This document shows positions 20,307-30,859 of a DNA stretch of 64,000 nucleotides, in pieces. Source of the stretch: Hyposmocoma kahamanoa (Eukaryota > Arthropoda > Insecta > Lepidoptera > Cosmopterigidae). Positions within the stretch are counted from its first letter, which is position 1; each line of letters starts with the position of its first letter. A model generated the notes under the pieces. That model saw only the letters and a program-made list of their open reading frames with translations. It made no database searches and was not told where the DNA came from. The translations under genes were made by a program, and so were the position numbers. Where the stretch lies: positions 19,785,225 through 19,849,224 of the forward strand of contig NW_020654422.1 of the NCBI RefSeq assembly GCF_003589595.1, read 5' to 3'.

Positions 20307-20676
20307 CTTAGAATAATAACGCATAGAAACCTAGTCCGCACACGCTAAGTGAGGCAAATTGTAGCGCGCCCAATGGGCCTACACGAGCGGGCGGGCCTTC
20401 AGTGCTCAATGTCAACTTGCACCGCGAACAGATCAAGAATTTTAGCTAAAAATGTCGAAATGTGCGGTAAATGAGTGTAAAAATACGTCAGACAAACATA
20501 AAATAGATACTAACATCACATTCCACAAGGAAGTAACGCGTTTCAACTTATATTTTTATATAAATATTCACTAAAACCGAAAATTAACCTACTACTAAAA
20601 CTAGCCTACATGAATTTGATTTTTGCCTCACTTGTGACAGTTATGAAACTATCATTCTATGCGTTATTATTCTAAG
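20307..20676 (+). mobile_element. Family H: P-element-like non-autonomous transposon with THAP exon, copy 1
   Basis: The element is 370 bases with 22-base perfect terminal inverted repeats starting CTTAGAATAATAACGC. It is flanked by a perfect 8-bp target duplication, CTTAAACC (20299-20306 and 20677-20684). A shared subterminal block AAGTGAGGCAAA occurs in inverted orientation near both ends, as expected for transposase binding sites. Inside is the N-terminal part of a THAP domain. Eight-base duplications occur in both hAT and P superfamilies. A THAP domain at the protein start is characteristic of P-type transposases, so P is favoured. There is no catalytic domain, so it needs a helper in trans. 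Confidence 0.85.
20452..20574 (+). CDS. THAP-domain N-terminal exon inside element H
   Basis: The 40-codon frame begins MSKCAVNECKNTSDKHK and continues with ITFHKE. The spaced Cys residues of the C2CH zinc site, a CKN-like motif, and the FHK motif match the first third of a THAP DNA-binding domain. The second Cys-His half is absent. A possible splice donor (GAA/GTAACG) falls right after ITFHKE, so this may be the first coding exon of an ancestral transposase whose later exons were deleted. The frame then runs into AT-rich codons and a stop, and no protein function is expected from this fragment alone. Confidence 0.75.
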   Translation: MSKCAVNECKNTSDKHKIDTNITFHKEVTRFNLYFYINIH

Positions 20677-20783
20677 CTTAAACCTATGAACATATTGGTA
20701 CCTATGTCATTCGATATAACAATATAGTGAATTTAGAACAATCCGATTTGAAGTTTGGATAGGGACAGGGATCATTCATCGAC

Positions 20784-20868
20784 ATCATTACTGCTTGACG
20801 GCAAAAATAAGTAAGGTGGCAACACTTTCCTAGATGAACTCTTTAACAAGAAGCTCTACTGCGACTAG
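20784..20868 (-). repeat. Family A, second part of the interrupted copy
   Basis: It continues the element begun at 19931, ending with AGCTCTACTGCGACTAG. Confidence 0.75.
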
Positions 20869-20899
20869 AACGAGTATAGGTTTGTTACTTTTTATTTTT

Positions 20900-22020
20900 A
20901 ATTGATCAATAAAGGCTTTTATTTTTGGAAGATATTTTTATACCCCAAGCTTAAGATTCCACAGCAACCTAATCATCAAGCAATTTAACGGTACAGGTTT
21001 TTAAAATCGCGTCAATATGTCATGGAATTAGCATTTACTGTAAGTACAACGCGCTTTGCCAGGTTATTTGCGTACGTGGAAAAAAGACTGAGGACTTATT
21101 ACAATATTTCAACTTATGTTTGTGGTAACAGAGTTTTTTATCTTTCTATCATGACAGGATGAAAAGCGGGAAGGAAAAATATCTCTATAAATTTACTATC
21201 ACAGCTGAACGCCAGTTTACAAATCTGTTCTCCTTGTCCTAACACAGCATTTTGGTGACTTTCGATATATTGGTACCTGAAGTGTTTTTTCTTTGAAAAA
21301 TGTCAATTACGTTAGTTATGATGACGTCATCAACATAAATGCTGATAATAATTTAGGTATAAATATTTATTTGTTTATTTCTCACCAAGAATGCATTAAA
21401 ATGAGAAAAAAATAACAAAATATGAGTACAGTTGAAATATCGAACCACAAAGATTAAGTATTAATTGCTTATTTCAATGTGAATTAGTTCGTTCAGCCAT
21501 TAACATGAATGTATACAAAATTAACAAAGATACATAGAAGGCAAGACTAGAAGCGGCATGCAAGTAGTTTAATTCGAACGAGACTTGAGATTTGACATTC
21601 TGCATCGTTTGGAGAAATTAAAAAGGTATTTCTGTTACTGTATGTACTTTAGAATCAAAACTAAAGCCACTATTGTAGGGTTCAAACGTAATTCGTCATC
21701 CTTAGCTAACCTCTTATGTTTTAAGTGTAACAAGCAAGGATTTGATCATTTAATTTCTAATTACATAAGAATTATCTAATATAAAACCCTGTTAAGTTTA
21801 ACGACAGTGTCGTTGTGAACTGCATATATAAGTTGGCGAGGTGAACATAATATGGACAAGTTACAAACGAGCAGATGTTAAAGACTTGTAGCAAGGTGTC
21901 CTGTTCAGCGCTCAGGTGCCAATTCTGAGTGGCACAAGCCACGGCTTTGTCATCCGACAGTACAGACGGGTGCAAAACTACTTAGTACTCTCATATTCAT
22001 AACAATGTTACGTAATCAAA
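20900..22020. other. Intergenic, no recognised element
   Basis: AT-rich. The + frame at 21585-21779 (64 codons) has two Cys in LLCFKCNKQG but no upstream support. No repeat family was found. Confidence 0.4.
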
Positions 22021-22029
22021 TAACATTTT

Positions 22030-22137
22030 TAACTTCCTCCATGGTCGAATGGTTACCATGTTGGACTGCCACGCAAAGGTCCCGGGTTCGATTTCTTTAT
22101 GAGTATGTGCGTTATTATTATTATTATTATTATATGT
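22030..22137 (+). repeat. Family C SINE with internal deletion
   Basis: The head (CCTCCATGGTCGAATGGTTA) and B box (GGGTTCGATTTC) join directly to the (ATT)n tail, with the whole middle lost. Confidence 0.85.
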
Positions 22138-22139
22138 TT

Positions 22140-22820
22140 GCAATAAACAACAAATGTTCATGTTATTGATGAAAACGATGACATTTTCAAATGCAAAAAA
22201 TTATTTCTAAATGACAAAAGCCCGATTGTCAACTGTTGCTGGAAATATATAGCAAACCCGAAGAACCCGCGCTCAACAGAAGACCTATTGAAAAACATAG
22301 ACGCTTACCCTGTTCTATACAATAATATAGCATTAACCCTTTAAATTATTCATATGAAATAAATTATATAAGAACAGTCGTTTGTCGCCTTTTCCAATCC
22401 AAAAAAGTTACTATATAATTATAAAGAGGCTGTGTGGTAAAATTTTGCCTAACCAAATAAAAAAATTGAAAATTTATAAAAAAATTATTGTCACAACATG
22501 TATGTGTAAAATCCAAGATGGCGTTTACGTGATCAATTAGTTACCGTGTCTTAAACAAAAAGAAATGAACATAGTATCTCTAGACTAGGTAATATAGACT
22601 TAAGTCGATATTACCTCAGCTCGAATTCAGAAATTTTTATACTTTTTTGCGATGCATTCCAAGTATAGGCTTTTGTTTAAAAATGTTACTAGTTATATAA
22701 ACATAATGTTTGAATTTAAAATTAGAGAATAAAAATTTTTACCCAGATACAAAAGTTTTCGTATTCTTATGAGGTTCCTTTTAACTTTAAAGTGTTTTTT
22801 TTTTAAACTTTTGAAGTATT
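22140..22820. other. Intergenic, no recognised element
   Basis: AT-rich and without coding or repeat signal. Confidence 0.4.
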
Positions 22821-22823
22821 TCG

Positions 22824-23016
22824 ATGATGATCTCGGTGGCCTAACGTTTTATTATGGGCGCTGGGCGCGGAGGACGATGGGTTCGATTCCCGGTTGGTTC
22901 TGAACTGGGAAGTGCCCCAGAATTCCGTGGCTCTGGTACTCATAGTACAAGGAATTCCCTAGCCAGAGATCAGGCAAATGGTGTAGTTGTTTGACACGTA
23001 TTATTATTATTATGTA
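22824..23016 (+). repeat. Family D SINE, near full length
   Basis: The head GATGATCTCGGTGGCCTAAC, B box GGGTTCGATTCCCGG and the (TTA)n tail at about 23000-23015 are all present. Confidence 0.85.
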
Positions 23017-23127
23017 CCTAGTTTGTAGAAAATAAGCTTTACTGTCATTTTGTCAGTTTTTATTGAATCTCACGATGTTTTTCTACCATGATATTCAATT
23101 GTTTTTTTGTATAATTGCTGCATTAGT

Positions 23128-23335
23128 TTGTAATAATTATTAATAACAAAGATCGAACACTTAGAAAAAAATCCTTCGATCCGGCCGGATTCAAACCGAC
23201 GACTTCTAGCGAACCATGTCAGATGCTATGCCAATTGAGCCACGGAACGAACCAGCGGACCTTACGAAATTTTCTATGAGCTTGTTGCATATCCTTTTTT
23301 TCTAGATGTTCGATCTTTGTTATTAATAATTATAA
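23128..23335 (-). repeat. Family B element with inverted end on both sides
   Basis: The left side is a normal minus-strand copy (B box read on minus as GGTTTGAATCC). Instead of the usual body, it joins at about 23303 to an inverted piece of its own end (GTTCGATCTTTGTTATTAAT). The whole is therefore flanked by inverted repeats of about 30 bases. Confidence 0.75.
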
Positions 23336-23794
23336 GCTTTAGTGTCTTCAAATGTAATTTGTTATGGAATTTTCTTTTTGATTTAAGTATACTCCTTTTG
23401 GTACTAAATCTGCAATGATCTACAGTCGCTACGGTACTGAGCTATAGTGTCGTCATTTCAAGCAAACACTTTTGGTCTGAACTGTATGTCACGTACCCAG
23501 TAGAAAATTTCGACTTCCGCTCCAATTCGCGATATAGGCGAAAGTTTTACGAGACGATTAAAAAAATATAGTTTCTGTTAATAACGCTTTTTTTATATTT
23601 CACAACCCACTTGACAACTGAAACCTAATTTGAGGCCATGTTCAAGCCATGAAACCATATAACTTTTATTGTGAATATCATACTAAATGCACGCGTTTAC
23701 AGAATCAAACTTTAGGAGCGACTGATTTTTTTTTTAAATAAAGGTTATTTTAAGCGATGGCCTACGTCTCTGAGTCGTAGTTACTTACTATCGG

Positions 23795-24040
23795 CCTCAT
23801 AAAAAAACTCAGTCAGACATTTCTCTTCGCGATCGAATCAGAAATGACGAGATCCGTAGAAGAACGAAAGTCACCGACTTAGCTCGAAGGATCAGCAAGT
23901 TGAAGTGGCAGTGGGCAGGGTACATAGAACGTGTGAAGGGTACAGGGTACGTAGAACTGACGGCCGTTGGGGCAGAAAGTCTGGAAATCTTTGGGGGAGG
24001 CCTATGTTTGGCAGACTGATATGATGATGACGATGCTTTA
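23795..24040 (+). pseudogene. RTE-like LINE fragment, C-terminal end and tail
   Basis: One frame reads SLRDRIRNDEIRRRTKVTDL, then ARRISKLKWQWAGYIER, the usual motif downstream of the reverse transcriptase in RTE-like elements (KWQWAGHI-type). The frame is lost beyond about 23945 through indels. It ends in an ATGATGATGACGATG tail, typical of the group. Confidence 0.8.
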
Positions 24041-24389
24041 ATGTTGTGCATTTGTCTTTAAAGTAGTTTCAGTTAAATTATAAACATTATGTTGGTCCTT
24101 ATCCGAGAAGCATCAAGGGTCATATTCCATCAACTTTATTTGACATGTATTATAATAAAACGATGGCAATACAAACTAATTATAACAACATACATATCAA
24201 ATGAATTCATAGAGTCGGAGGATTGTGGAGTATTTAGCCTTCGTGATTCTGCCGCAGCGTAATTTACAAAGTTACATACAAACGCACGCACATACGCATG
24301 CGCGCTTCGTGCTTGTCAATGTCAATGCCACTGAAAACGTGATCCACGCAGACGGCGCGTGGTGACCTATGTACTTAAGCCTCTACTTA

Positions 24390-24390
24390 G

Positions 24391-24422
<32 letters not shown>

Positions 24423-24627
24423 GCACACGCTCAACACAGCCCCGTACTAGGCAAACCCTGTGTCGCGGGTGCAATGGACACACACACAGATAACCACAAA
24501 TTACACCCAAACTCACGAGAGAAATAAATGTAAACCATACAAATACTTCTCCTGGCCCGGGAATCGAACTTGGGAGCTTTGCGTGGCAGTCCGGCATGGT
24601 AACCGTTCGGCCACGGAGGCAATTAAA
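24390..24627 (-). repeat. Family C SINE, full length
   Basis: Reverse copy with a long (AAT)n tail (24391-24420), the body and a strong B box (AGTTCGATTCCCGGG on the minus strand), and the head ending GGCCACGGAGGCAATTAA. This is the best-preserved member in the window. Confidence 0.9.
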
Positions 24628-24659
24628 GGTGTGTGCAGTGCAGGTGGCCCGTGGGCAGC

Positions 24660-25258
24660 AGTGGGATCTAATATCCAATAAATCGTATTCTGTTGTGCTT
24701 CCGGTTAAACTTGCTGATATTCTCTTACAAAAAATGGGACGATTTAAATATCTGGGGCATTGGGTCGCTGATGATCTGAATGATAATTTAGATTTTTTTT
24801 ATAATGTCAAGTGACGGGACGAACAAATCGTGCGTCTGATGGTAAGCTGCACGCCTGTCCATAACAGTTGCAGTGCCACTCAGAGCTTTAAATCGCAAAG
24901 ATCTGAGACATAAGTTGACAAGTTCCATGTGCCTGTAATTTCACCAAAAACACTGAACTGTCTGTGCTGTGTAACATGTTGGCGCGGAGGTTTGCACCTA
25001 GTAGCGACCTGGTTCAGATTTTGCTTTCCAAAGCATATTGCCAGTCTTTCTACACGTATAGCCTGTGGGTTAACTTTATACACCGCGCACACGACGCACT
25101 GCGCGTCTAATATAATAATGCTTTTAGGGTGCTATCTATGTTGCCGCGTTACTGTAATGCCTCCACTATGTTTGCTGAGGCTCGTATGGATTGCTTTTTT
25201 CCGTTATACGAAAGCGTTGTGTCTCTCTAGGTGGGACTCTCCGATGGTGAGGCGTTAG
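24660..25258 (+). pseudogene. LINE reverse-transcriptase fragment interrupted by family A
   Basis: The first part encodes MGRFKYLGHWVADDLNDN (24735-24788), the FKYLG motif common at the end of LINE reverse transcriptases. After a family A insertion it resumes with CNMLARRFAPSSDLVQILL, then AYCQSFYTYSLWVNF and MFAEARMDCF, with one stop. Related copies are at 40960 and 53240. It is 5'-truncated and decayed. Confidence 0.8.
24808..24950 (-). repeat. Family A inserted in a LINE
   Basis: The A-tail end lies after a T-run and the 5' part is missing. It splits the LINE between the DLNDN and CNMLARRF blocks, so it is younger than the LINE. Confidence 0.8.
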
Positions 25259-25366
25259 GTACAACTGCATAATACCTTCCCAATTGTAACTAACACTAAT
25301 TTTTAAGTTATATCGTTGGGATAAAACTCATAATTTTACTAGGTAGGCAGAGACTACAAACCTTCA

Positions 25367-25791
25367 TTGGCTACGCACCTGATAAACTTTTTTCACCTCT
25401 ATTCGCAACAGTTGCCCTTCTCCACGATTCCACCGACATTTGCAATATCGAACGTCTATCATTTCTACATGGTTGAACCATTGAAGCATACTCGTGTCTT
25501 TTCTGGTCACTACATCATCTTTCACTGCACAACGCTTTCTTACTACACTGACTTTAATTATTAAATAACAAATCGTATGATTGCCTTGTGCAAAAACTCA
25601 TGCCTCGTACTATTACGCAAAGGTGTTACGAGGAAATCTGCAAACGGCTATCCAAACCTTTACCAACATCTAATAAACACATTTTGTGCAAAAACTTTCT
25701 ATTTACCAACCCTTTGACTTGTGCAAACGAATGCCCTTTGTGTAAACTGAGTTTGCGCAGCCCGCGTGCGCCGCGCCAGGTGTGTGTTTAA
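25367..25791 (+). pseudogene. Two coding-looking orphan frames
   Basis: The first frame (25367-25564) encodes a non-repetitive aromatic-rich stretch (AISNVYHFYMVEPLKHTR). The second (25588-25791, other frame) has a Cys pattern, CYEEICKRLSKPLP, then C-NEC-LCK. They lie on one strand and could be one decayed gene with a frameshift. I do not recognise a family. Confidence 0.25.
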
Positions 25792-25976
25792 GGTGGTCGA
25801 TTAATATACGAGCTGAGTTGCAATGGAATTTGTCGTGAAAGTCTCCAACTCATAATTGTTAAGGATATGACCTAGATATCACTCACGATATACACACAGG
25901 CCTATTTTTAAAATACTAACAACCTCAAAGAAATATATTACTAACATCATAAACAACAAATTTTGTTCCATAACAT

Positions 25977-26204
25977 CATTGACTTACAAATAAATGGACG
26001 ACGGGTCTAATACAAAAACCACGAAAAAAATGTCCCAAGTCAACCTATTCGAAATTTAAATTGTAATGTCATCGCAGTATCGCGCTGTCTGTAGAACAAA
26101 TGAAGACTAAAGCGGAGTGTCGCGCTCTGTATACGATTTTAGCGCCTTACAAGTGCGGACACTTTTTAGCGCGGACCCGACGTCCATATAATTGTAAGTC
26201 AATG
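25977..26204 (+). mobile_element. Family G TIR element with 8-bp duplication, copy 1
   Basis: The ends read CATTGACTTACAAATAAATG and, reversed, CATTGACTTACAATTATATG. The flanking target duplication is a perfect CATAACAT (25969-25976 and 26205-26212). It is 228 bases with no ORF. The 8-bp duplication fits P or hAT superfamilies. The footprint at 43832 favours P-type cleavage. Confidence 0.9.
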
Positions 26205-26299
26205 CATAACATTTTACTTTCATGAAATGTATGAAAATAATTAAATAGATCACTCTAAATTATGACAGCTAGTCCGATGCAACACGCAGGACCGGGGGA

Positions 26300-26605
26300 C
26301 AGGGTTGTCAGGATTATCTTCTATTGCACCATGTATTATAGTACAGTTTTATTTTATATATACGGTTATTTATAATTGGGATATGTTTAATAAACTGGTG
26401 TACAATAATAAACCCAGATTGTCTTATTACAAAAATCAATATAATGGTATGTGTGTTCAAATTTATAATGCTCTAAAAAAGACATTAAAACGTTACTAAA
26501 TAATTTGTTCCGAAATAAACTTAGGGAATGGCTTAATGATAAAAATTATTACGAAGTGACTGATTTTTTTAGATAAATGTTGACAATAAATTAGTGCTTA
26601 ATTTT
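26300..26605 (+). pseudogene. LINE C-terminal end
   Basis: A frame encoding YNNKPRLSYYKNQYNGMCVQ, then IYNALKK, passes by frameshift into NKLREWLNDKNYYEVTDFF and a stop. These blocks are typical of the last residues of Jockey/CR1-type LINE polyproteins. Confidence 0.75.
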
Positions 26606-26632
26606 TAAATTACTGCGTTTGAGCCTAACCAG

Positions 26633-26730
26633 TGATGTGAGCTAATACATTGCTGCTTGGCGGAAGAAATAGGTAAAATGGCAGCAATTCTCTAGACGAA
26701 ATTTTTCACAAGAAGCTCTACTGCTGCTAT
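26633..26730 (-). repeat. Family A, 5' third
   Basis: Part of duplicated unit 1. Confidence 0.8.
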
Positions 26731-26921
26731 GCTGTTCAATCGGGAACACTGTAGATAGTAGTATTTTTCGGTTTCTATACAGAGAACCCTGAAAACTGTA
26801 AAAATTACTAAGCCTACAATACAATACTGAGCACAGCCAATCGCAACACTTTTTAATGCAATAATAAACACGTATCTCTACAATTTTTGTTATCCTGGTA
26901 CCTACTCCTAAAGTGAGCTGC

Positions 26922-27000
26922 ATTACTATTTGGCGGCAGAAATAGGTAAAGTAGCAGTACTTCCCTGGACGAAGACTTACACAAGGAGCTCTACTGCTCC
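26922..27000 (-). repeat. Family A, 5' third
   Basis: Second family A piece in unit 1, ending GAGCTCTACTGCTCC. Confidence 0.8.
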
Positions 27001-27507
27001 ATACATTTTGGTGACAGTTACTTTTTCAGTTATTATAACATTTGTTTATATTTTGACTTCATAACGATCCTCGAAAGTAACTTTTTAAAGACAGTAAATC
27101 ACAATATTTAATCCTAGAGAATTTCCATTCGCCTATTACATTTTACAGTGTGTAATAAAGATATTCCATTAATACAGAATATTTATACGTAGCATTGTGC
27201 GTCCTGAGACTGGAGATTTATGTTTCGACACTACAACTTTTATGGACGCAGGCCTCGTTAACACGGGTGTAAACGTCGTGTATAAAATATGTCAGACTTA
27301 TAGTGTTATTTGCTTTACTCTCCTCATTGTCATTCAAATGCAGACGAATTAATAAGGAAGGGTATACAAATATTTTGAACGGACAATCCGATTTTCGAAG
27401 TAGTTCTTTTTTGTCGGTCTCACTTTCAAGTGCGTAGCGTGTTTATAAAAAAAACGTTTATGACGTCATTTGGTTCACTGGGACTCCCTTAAAGTTTTTT
27501 TTAATAC

Positions 27508-27786
27508 ATAATATCTAATGACGGTACGAAGAAATCGTGCGCCTGGTGTTAAGCGACACGCCTGTCCATGACAGTTGCAGTGCCACTCAGAGTTTTTATT
27601 CGCAAAGCTCTCAGAAGCGTATATCACCCTGAGACTTAAAGTCGACAAGTCCCATGTGCCAGTAATTTCATCAGCACCCTTACCCTTCAAAACCAAAATG
27701 CAGTTATGATCACATTACTGCTTGGCGACGGAACAGTGGCAGTATTTCCCCAGATGTGCTCTTTCACAAGAAGCTCTACTGCTATC
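27508..27786 (-). repeat. Family A, full length
   Basis: It lies between the two duplicated units and includes the degenerate A-tail end and the AGCTCTACTGCTA end. Confidence 0.85.
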
Positions 27787-27889
27787 ACAAACACGGAAGT
27801 ACTACACGGTAGATACAGGTAGAGAGTTGTTTTCTACATAGACGGATGGTTTGGACATAGAGAACCCTACTAATAGTAAAATTACTAAG

Positions 27890-28410
27890 CCTTATAGTCA
27901 ATAAACTTAGTGAATGGCTTTTAAAGACAAAAATTATTACGAAGTGACTGATTTTTTTAGATAAATGTTGATAAGAAATTAGTACTTAATTTTTAAATTA
28001 CTGCGTTTGGGCATTAGCTCACATCACTGCTTGGCGGCAGAAATAGGTAAAATGCAGTACTTCCTTAGACGAACTTTTTCACAAGAAGCTCTACTAGATA
28101 GATAGTAGTATTTTTCGATTTCAACACGGAGAACCCTAATAACTGTTAAATTACTAAGGCCTACAATACAATACTGAGTACAGCCAATCACAACACTTTT
28201 TAGTACAATAATAAACACGTATCTCAATAATTTTTGTTATCCTGGTACCAACTCCTAATGTTAGCTTCATTACTTTTTGGCGGCAGAAATAGATAAAGTG
28301 GCAGGACTTCTCTGGACGTAGTCATCCACAACTTTTTCTACTAATACTATACATTCTGGTAACTATAACTTTTTTAGTTATTATATTATTTAACTTCATA
28401 ACAATCCTCA
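27890..28410 (+). repeat. Duplicated segment, unit 2
   Basis: It matches unit 1 in order: GAAGTGACTGATTTTTTTAG (LINE tail), a family A piece (28016-28096), a spacer ending in TTTTTGTTATCCTGGTACC, and another family A piece (28262-28345). A third partial copy of the spacer is at 28425-28490. Confidence 0.8.
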
Positions 28411-28499
28411 AAAGCAACTCACAACACTTTTTAATACAATAATAAACAGATATCTCTACAATTTTATGTTATCCTGGTACCTGTCAAACCTCCTCCTCG

Positions 28500-29070
28500 T
28501 CTTCCGCTCTAACCAGAGAAAACCGGTACCACTACCATGATTCACTGCGTTAATCGACACTTGCTTCAATTTAAAACATTTAAAAAATAGTTCTACTTAT
28601 GATCGATAAGAAGTTGTTCTATTTGCTAAATCTATCATCCAATCGTTAATGATTACCAATGCAATAAACTCGTGGTACAGGTGGATGAAAAATATCTTTT
28701 TTGAGACCACAACATCAATATGATTATCTGTCAGAATTCTTTGTTAATGAATTCTACCTCCAAAAACTGTCTAATCGCTACACATTTAGTTTAATTTTAA
28801 ATTTCTTAAAGTGTAAAGGCGGTGATAAAATATAGTCGCCGTCTTAAGTGGCTGATAAGCATTTTTTTTACCTTTTTAAATTAACACATTAAGGCGAGAT
28901 ACTAATATCTTAATCTTTGTGGCGCCAATTTGGGAAAGGTACCCCTTGATAAGAGTCTGGGCGACTTTATCAAATATGGCCTCTATCTATGCAACGAGAT
29001 ATTTTCGTGCAAAAAAGTCTATACGCTCTCTTTTTCATTTATGTGTATTTTAAAGCCACATTTTTTTAAT
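28500..29070. other. Intergenic, no recognised element
   Basis: No repeat family or coding signal found. Confidence 0.4.
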
Positions 29071-29074
29071 AATA

Positions 29075-29340
29075 ATTGCGGGACGAACAAGTCGTGTACC
29101 TGCTAGCAAGCTGCATGCCTGTCCATAACAGTTGTAGTGCCACTCAGAGCTTTAAAACGCAAAGACCTGAAAAGCAATGCCACTGCGCCTGTCACCCTGA
29201 GATATAAGTTAACAAGTCCCATGTTACCCTTCAAAAACTGGAACACAGTAATACTTATATTACTGCTTGGCGGCAGAAATAGGTAAGATGGTTGTTCTTC
29301 CCTGGACGAACTCTGTCACAAAGAGCTCTACTGCTCCTAT
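29075..29340 (-). repeat. Family A, near full length
   Basis: Reverse copy with an internal deletion around the CACCAGCACCC block. Confidence 0.85.
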
Positions 29341-29411
29341 ATAAGAAAGCTATACATGTATGTGCTGATTAGTAAATCTATTATCATAGCAACGACGTAC
29401 GGAAAAAGTAA

Positions 29412-29515
29412 AGAATGTGGAAATGACACTATTCTTTCGGATCTTAATTACATATACTTGTTTTCTTTTTAACAAACCAAGCTTTTACGGTCTTTACACC
29501 GTCCCGTGATGACCC
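29412..29515 (-). mobile_element. Family E terminal block split by a SINE
   Basis: The TIR-like block (ACAAACCAAGCTTTTACGG region) is recognisable but diverged. A further trace of the family E end (AATAGTTTCACTTCCAATG) appears at 29742-29764, after the family C SINE. Confidence 0.6.
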
Positions 29516-29730
29516 ACATAATAACGCACGCACATACTCATAGCCCCGTACCAGGGAAACCTTGTATCCCGAATGTTATGGACACAGACATAGACAACCA
29601 TAAATTACACTCAAACTCACGAGATAAATAAATTTAGGCCATACGAATGTTTCTCCCGGTTCGGGAATCGTACCCGAGACTTCTGCGTAGTAGACCAGCA
29701 CAGTAATCGTTCGACCACTGAGACAATTAA
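29515..29730 (-). repeat. Family C SINE, near full length
   Basis: Reverse copy lying between family E remnants, so it inserted after E. Confidence 0.85.
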
Positions 29731-29764
29731 ACATACTTCGTAAAGAAATAGTTTCACTTCCAAT

Positions 29765-30290
29765 GGAGAAATGGATAAGTAAAGAAATATTGGACACACT
29801 GTTTCAGATGTTCAATTTTATTAAAATTTCGTGTCGTGCGTGCCCAATTTCATCAAAAATTTTTGAGACTGTCACGGGCGCCCAATTTCATCAATTTAAT
29901 CCAGCTCTAGTTCTTCAGCTTTCAACGTTTATTAGTTCTTTATATCATATTATTACAAAGTATAGGTATACGTTAACCGGTCACAATTATCCGTATAAGC
30001 GGCATAAATATCGCGCTGGTTTGTGTGATTTATTGTGATGCTGCACGCTGCCGTAGGTTACGTTCCCACGTCGCACGTCGTGCCGGTTATTATTATTCAG
30101 GGTTTCCTCTCAGCACTGCCAGTTACGGAACACGTTATATATGTATGTATACGTAAATCAATATTTTCTTTGCTATGGAAAATACAAGAGATTGATGCAC
30201 ATAAAAGAAAGAAGAAATTTCACAAAGAAGACTAGTTGAATGTCTTGGTCGTAATGATGATGTAATTCAGTAAAATTCAAGAAATTGTAT
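29765..30290. other. Intergenic, no recognised element
   Basis: It contains a doubled CCCAATTTCATCAA motif (about 29849 and 29881). No gene was recognised. Confidence 0.4.
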
Positions 30291-30590
30291 CAACAGTAGA
30301 ACTCCTTGTGTAAGAGTTCGTTCAAAGAAGTACTGCCACCTTACCTATTTCTGCCGCTAAGCAGTATTGTTAGCATAATTGAGTTCCGGTTTTGAAGGGT
30401 AAGGGTGCTGGTGAAATTACAGGCACATGTGACTTGTCAACTTATGTCTCAGGGTTATAGGCGCAGTGGCAGTGCCCGTCAAATCTTTGCAATTTAAATC
30501 TCTGAGTGGCACTGTTTTGGACAGGCGTATAACTGACCATCAGGCAAACGACTCGTTCGTCCCCTTACTTGATATTACAAAAAAAAAAGA
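30291..30590 (+). repeat. Family A, full length with A-tail
   Basis: A well-preserved copy ending TGATATTACAAAAAAAAAAG. Confidence 0.9.
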
Positions 30591-30603
30591 AAATTACAAT
30601 GAT

Positions 30604-30853
30604 TAAAGCGCCATCTCTCGTCAGCGATGGTAGCTGTAAGGATATCTCTCTAAGTGAAGATAAAAAGTTTTAAGAGATTTTGATAAAAAGTTGTTAATAA
30701 TCAATAACAATGTTCTGCAACAAGCACATAGTGATTCGTAACGTCCGCTAGTTCGTTCTGTGGATTAGTTGGCATAGCGGTTTGTTATAAGACTTGTGGC
30801 CGGATCGAAGGAATTCTCTAGGTCTTCGATCTTTGTTATTAATAATTATAAGC
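30604..30853 (+). repeat. Family B element
   Basis: Forward copy with the body (CATCTCTCGTCAGCGATGGT), a diverged A box (GGATTAGTTGGCA), a degraded B box, and the CTTTGTTATTAATAATTATA end. Confidence 0.75.
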
Positions 30854-30859
30854 GTTAGA

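Larger units (their letters stand above)
20100..20783 (-). mobile_element. LINE 3'-end-like insertion, itself interrupted
   Basis: It begins with AATAATAATAAAGAACTTTA, which on the minus strand is a LINE-like 3' end with AATAAAG and an ATT tail. No coding part remains. The family H element sits inside it at 20307-20676. Confidence 0.5.
26510..27085 (+). repeat. Duplicated segment, unit 1
   Basis: It contains a LINE tail, a family A 5' end, a unique approximately 200-base spacer, and another family A 5' end. The same order recurs at 27890-28410. Confidence 0.8.

Noticed and set aside
22850..22900. Possible functional tRNA gene (good B box)
   Set aside because: It is the head of a family D SINE with a full body and ATT tail. 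No acceptor stem can be paired.
24391..24421. Independent (AAT)n microsatellite
   Set aside because: It is the tail of the family C SINE on the minus strand.
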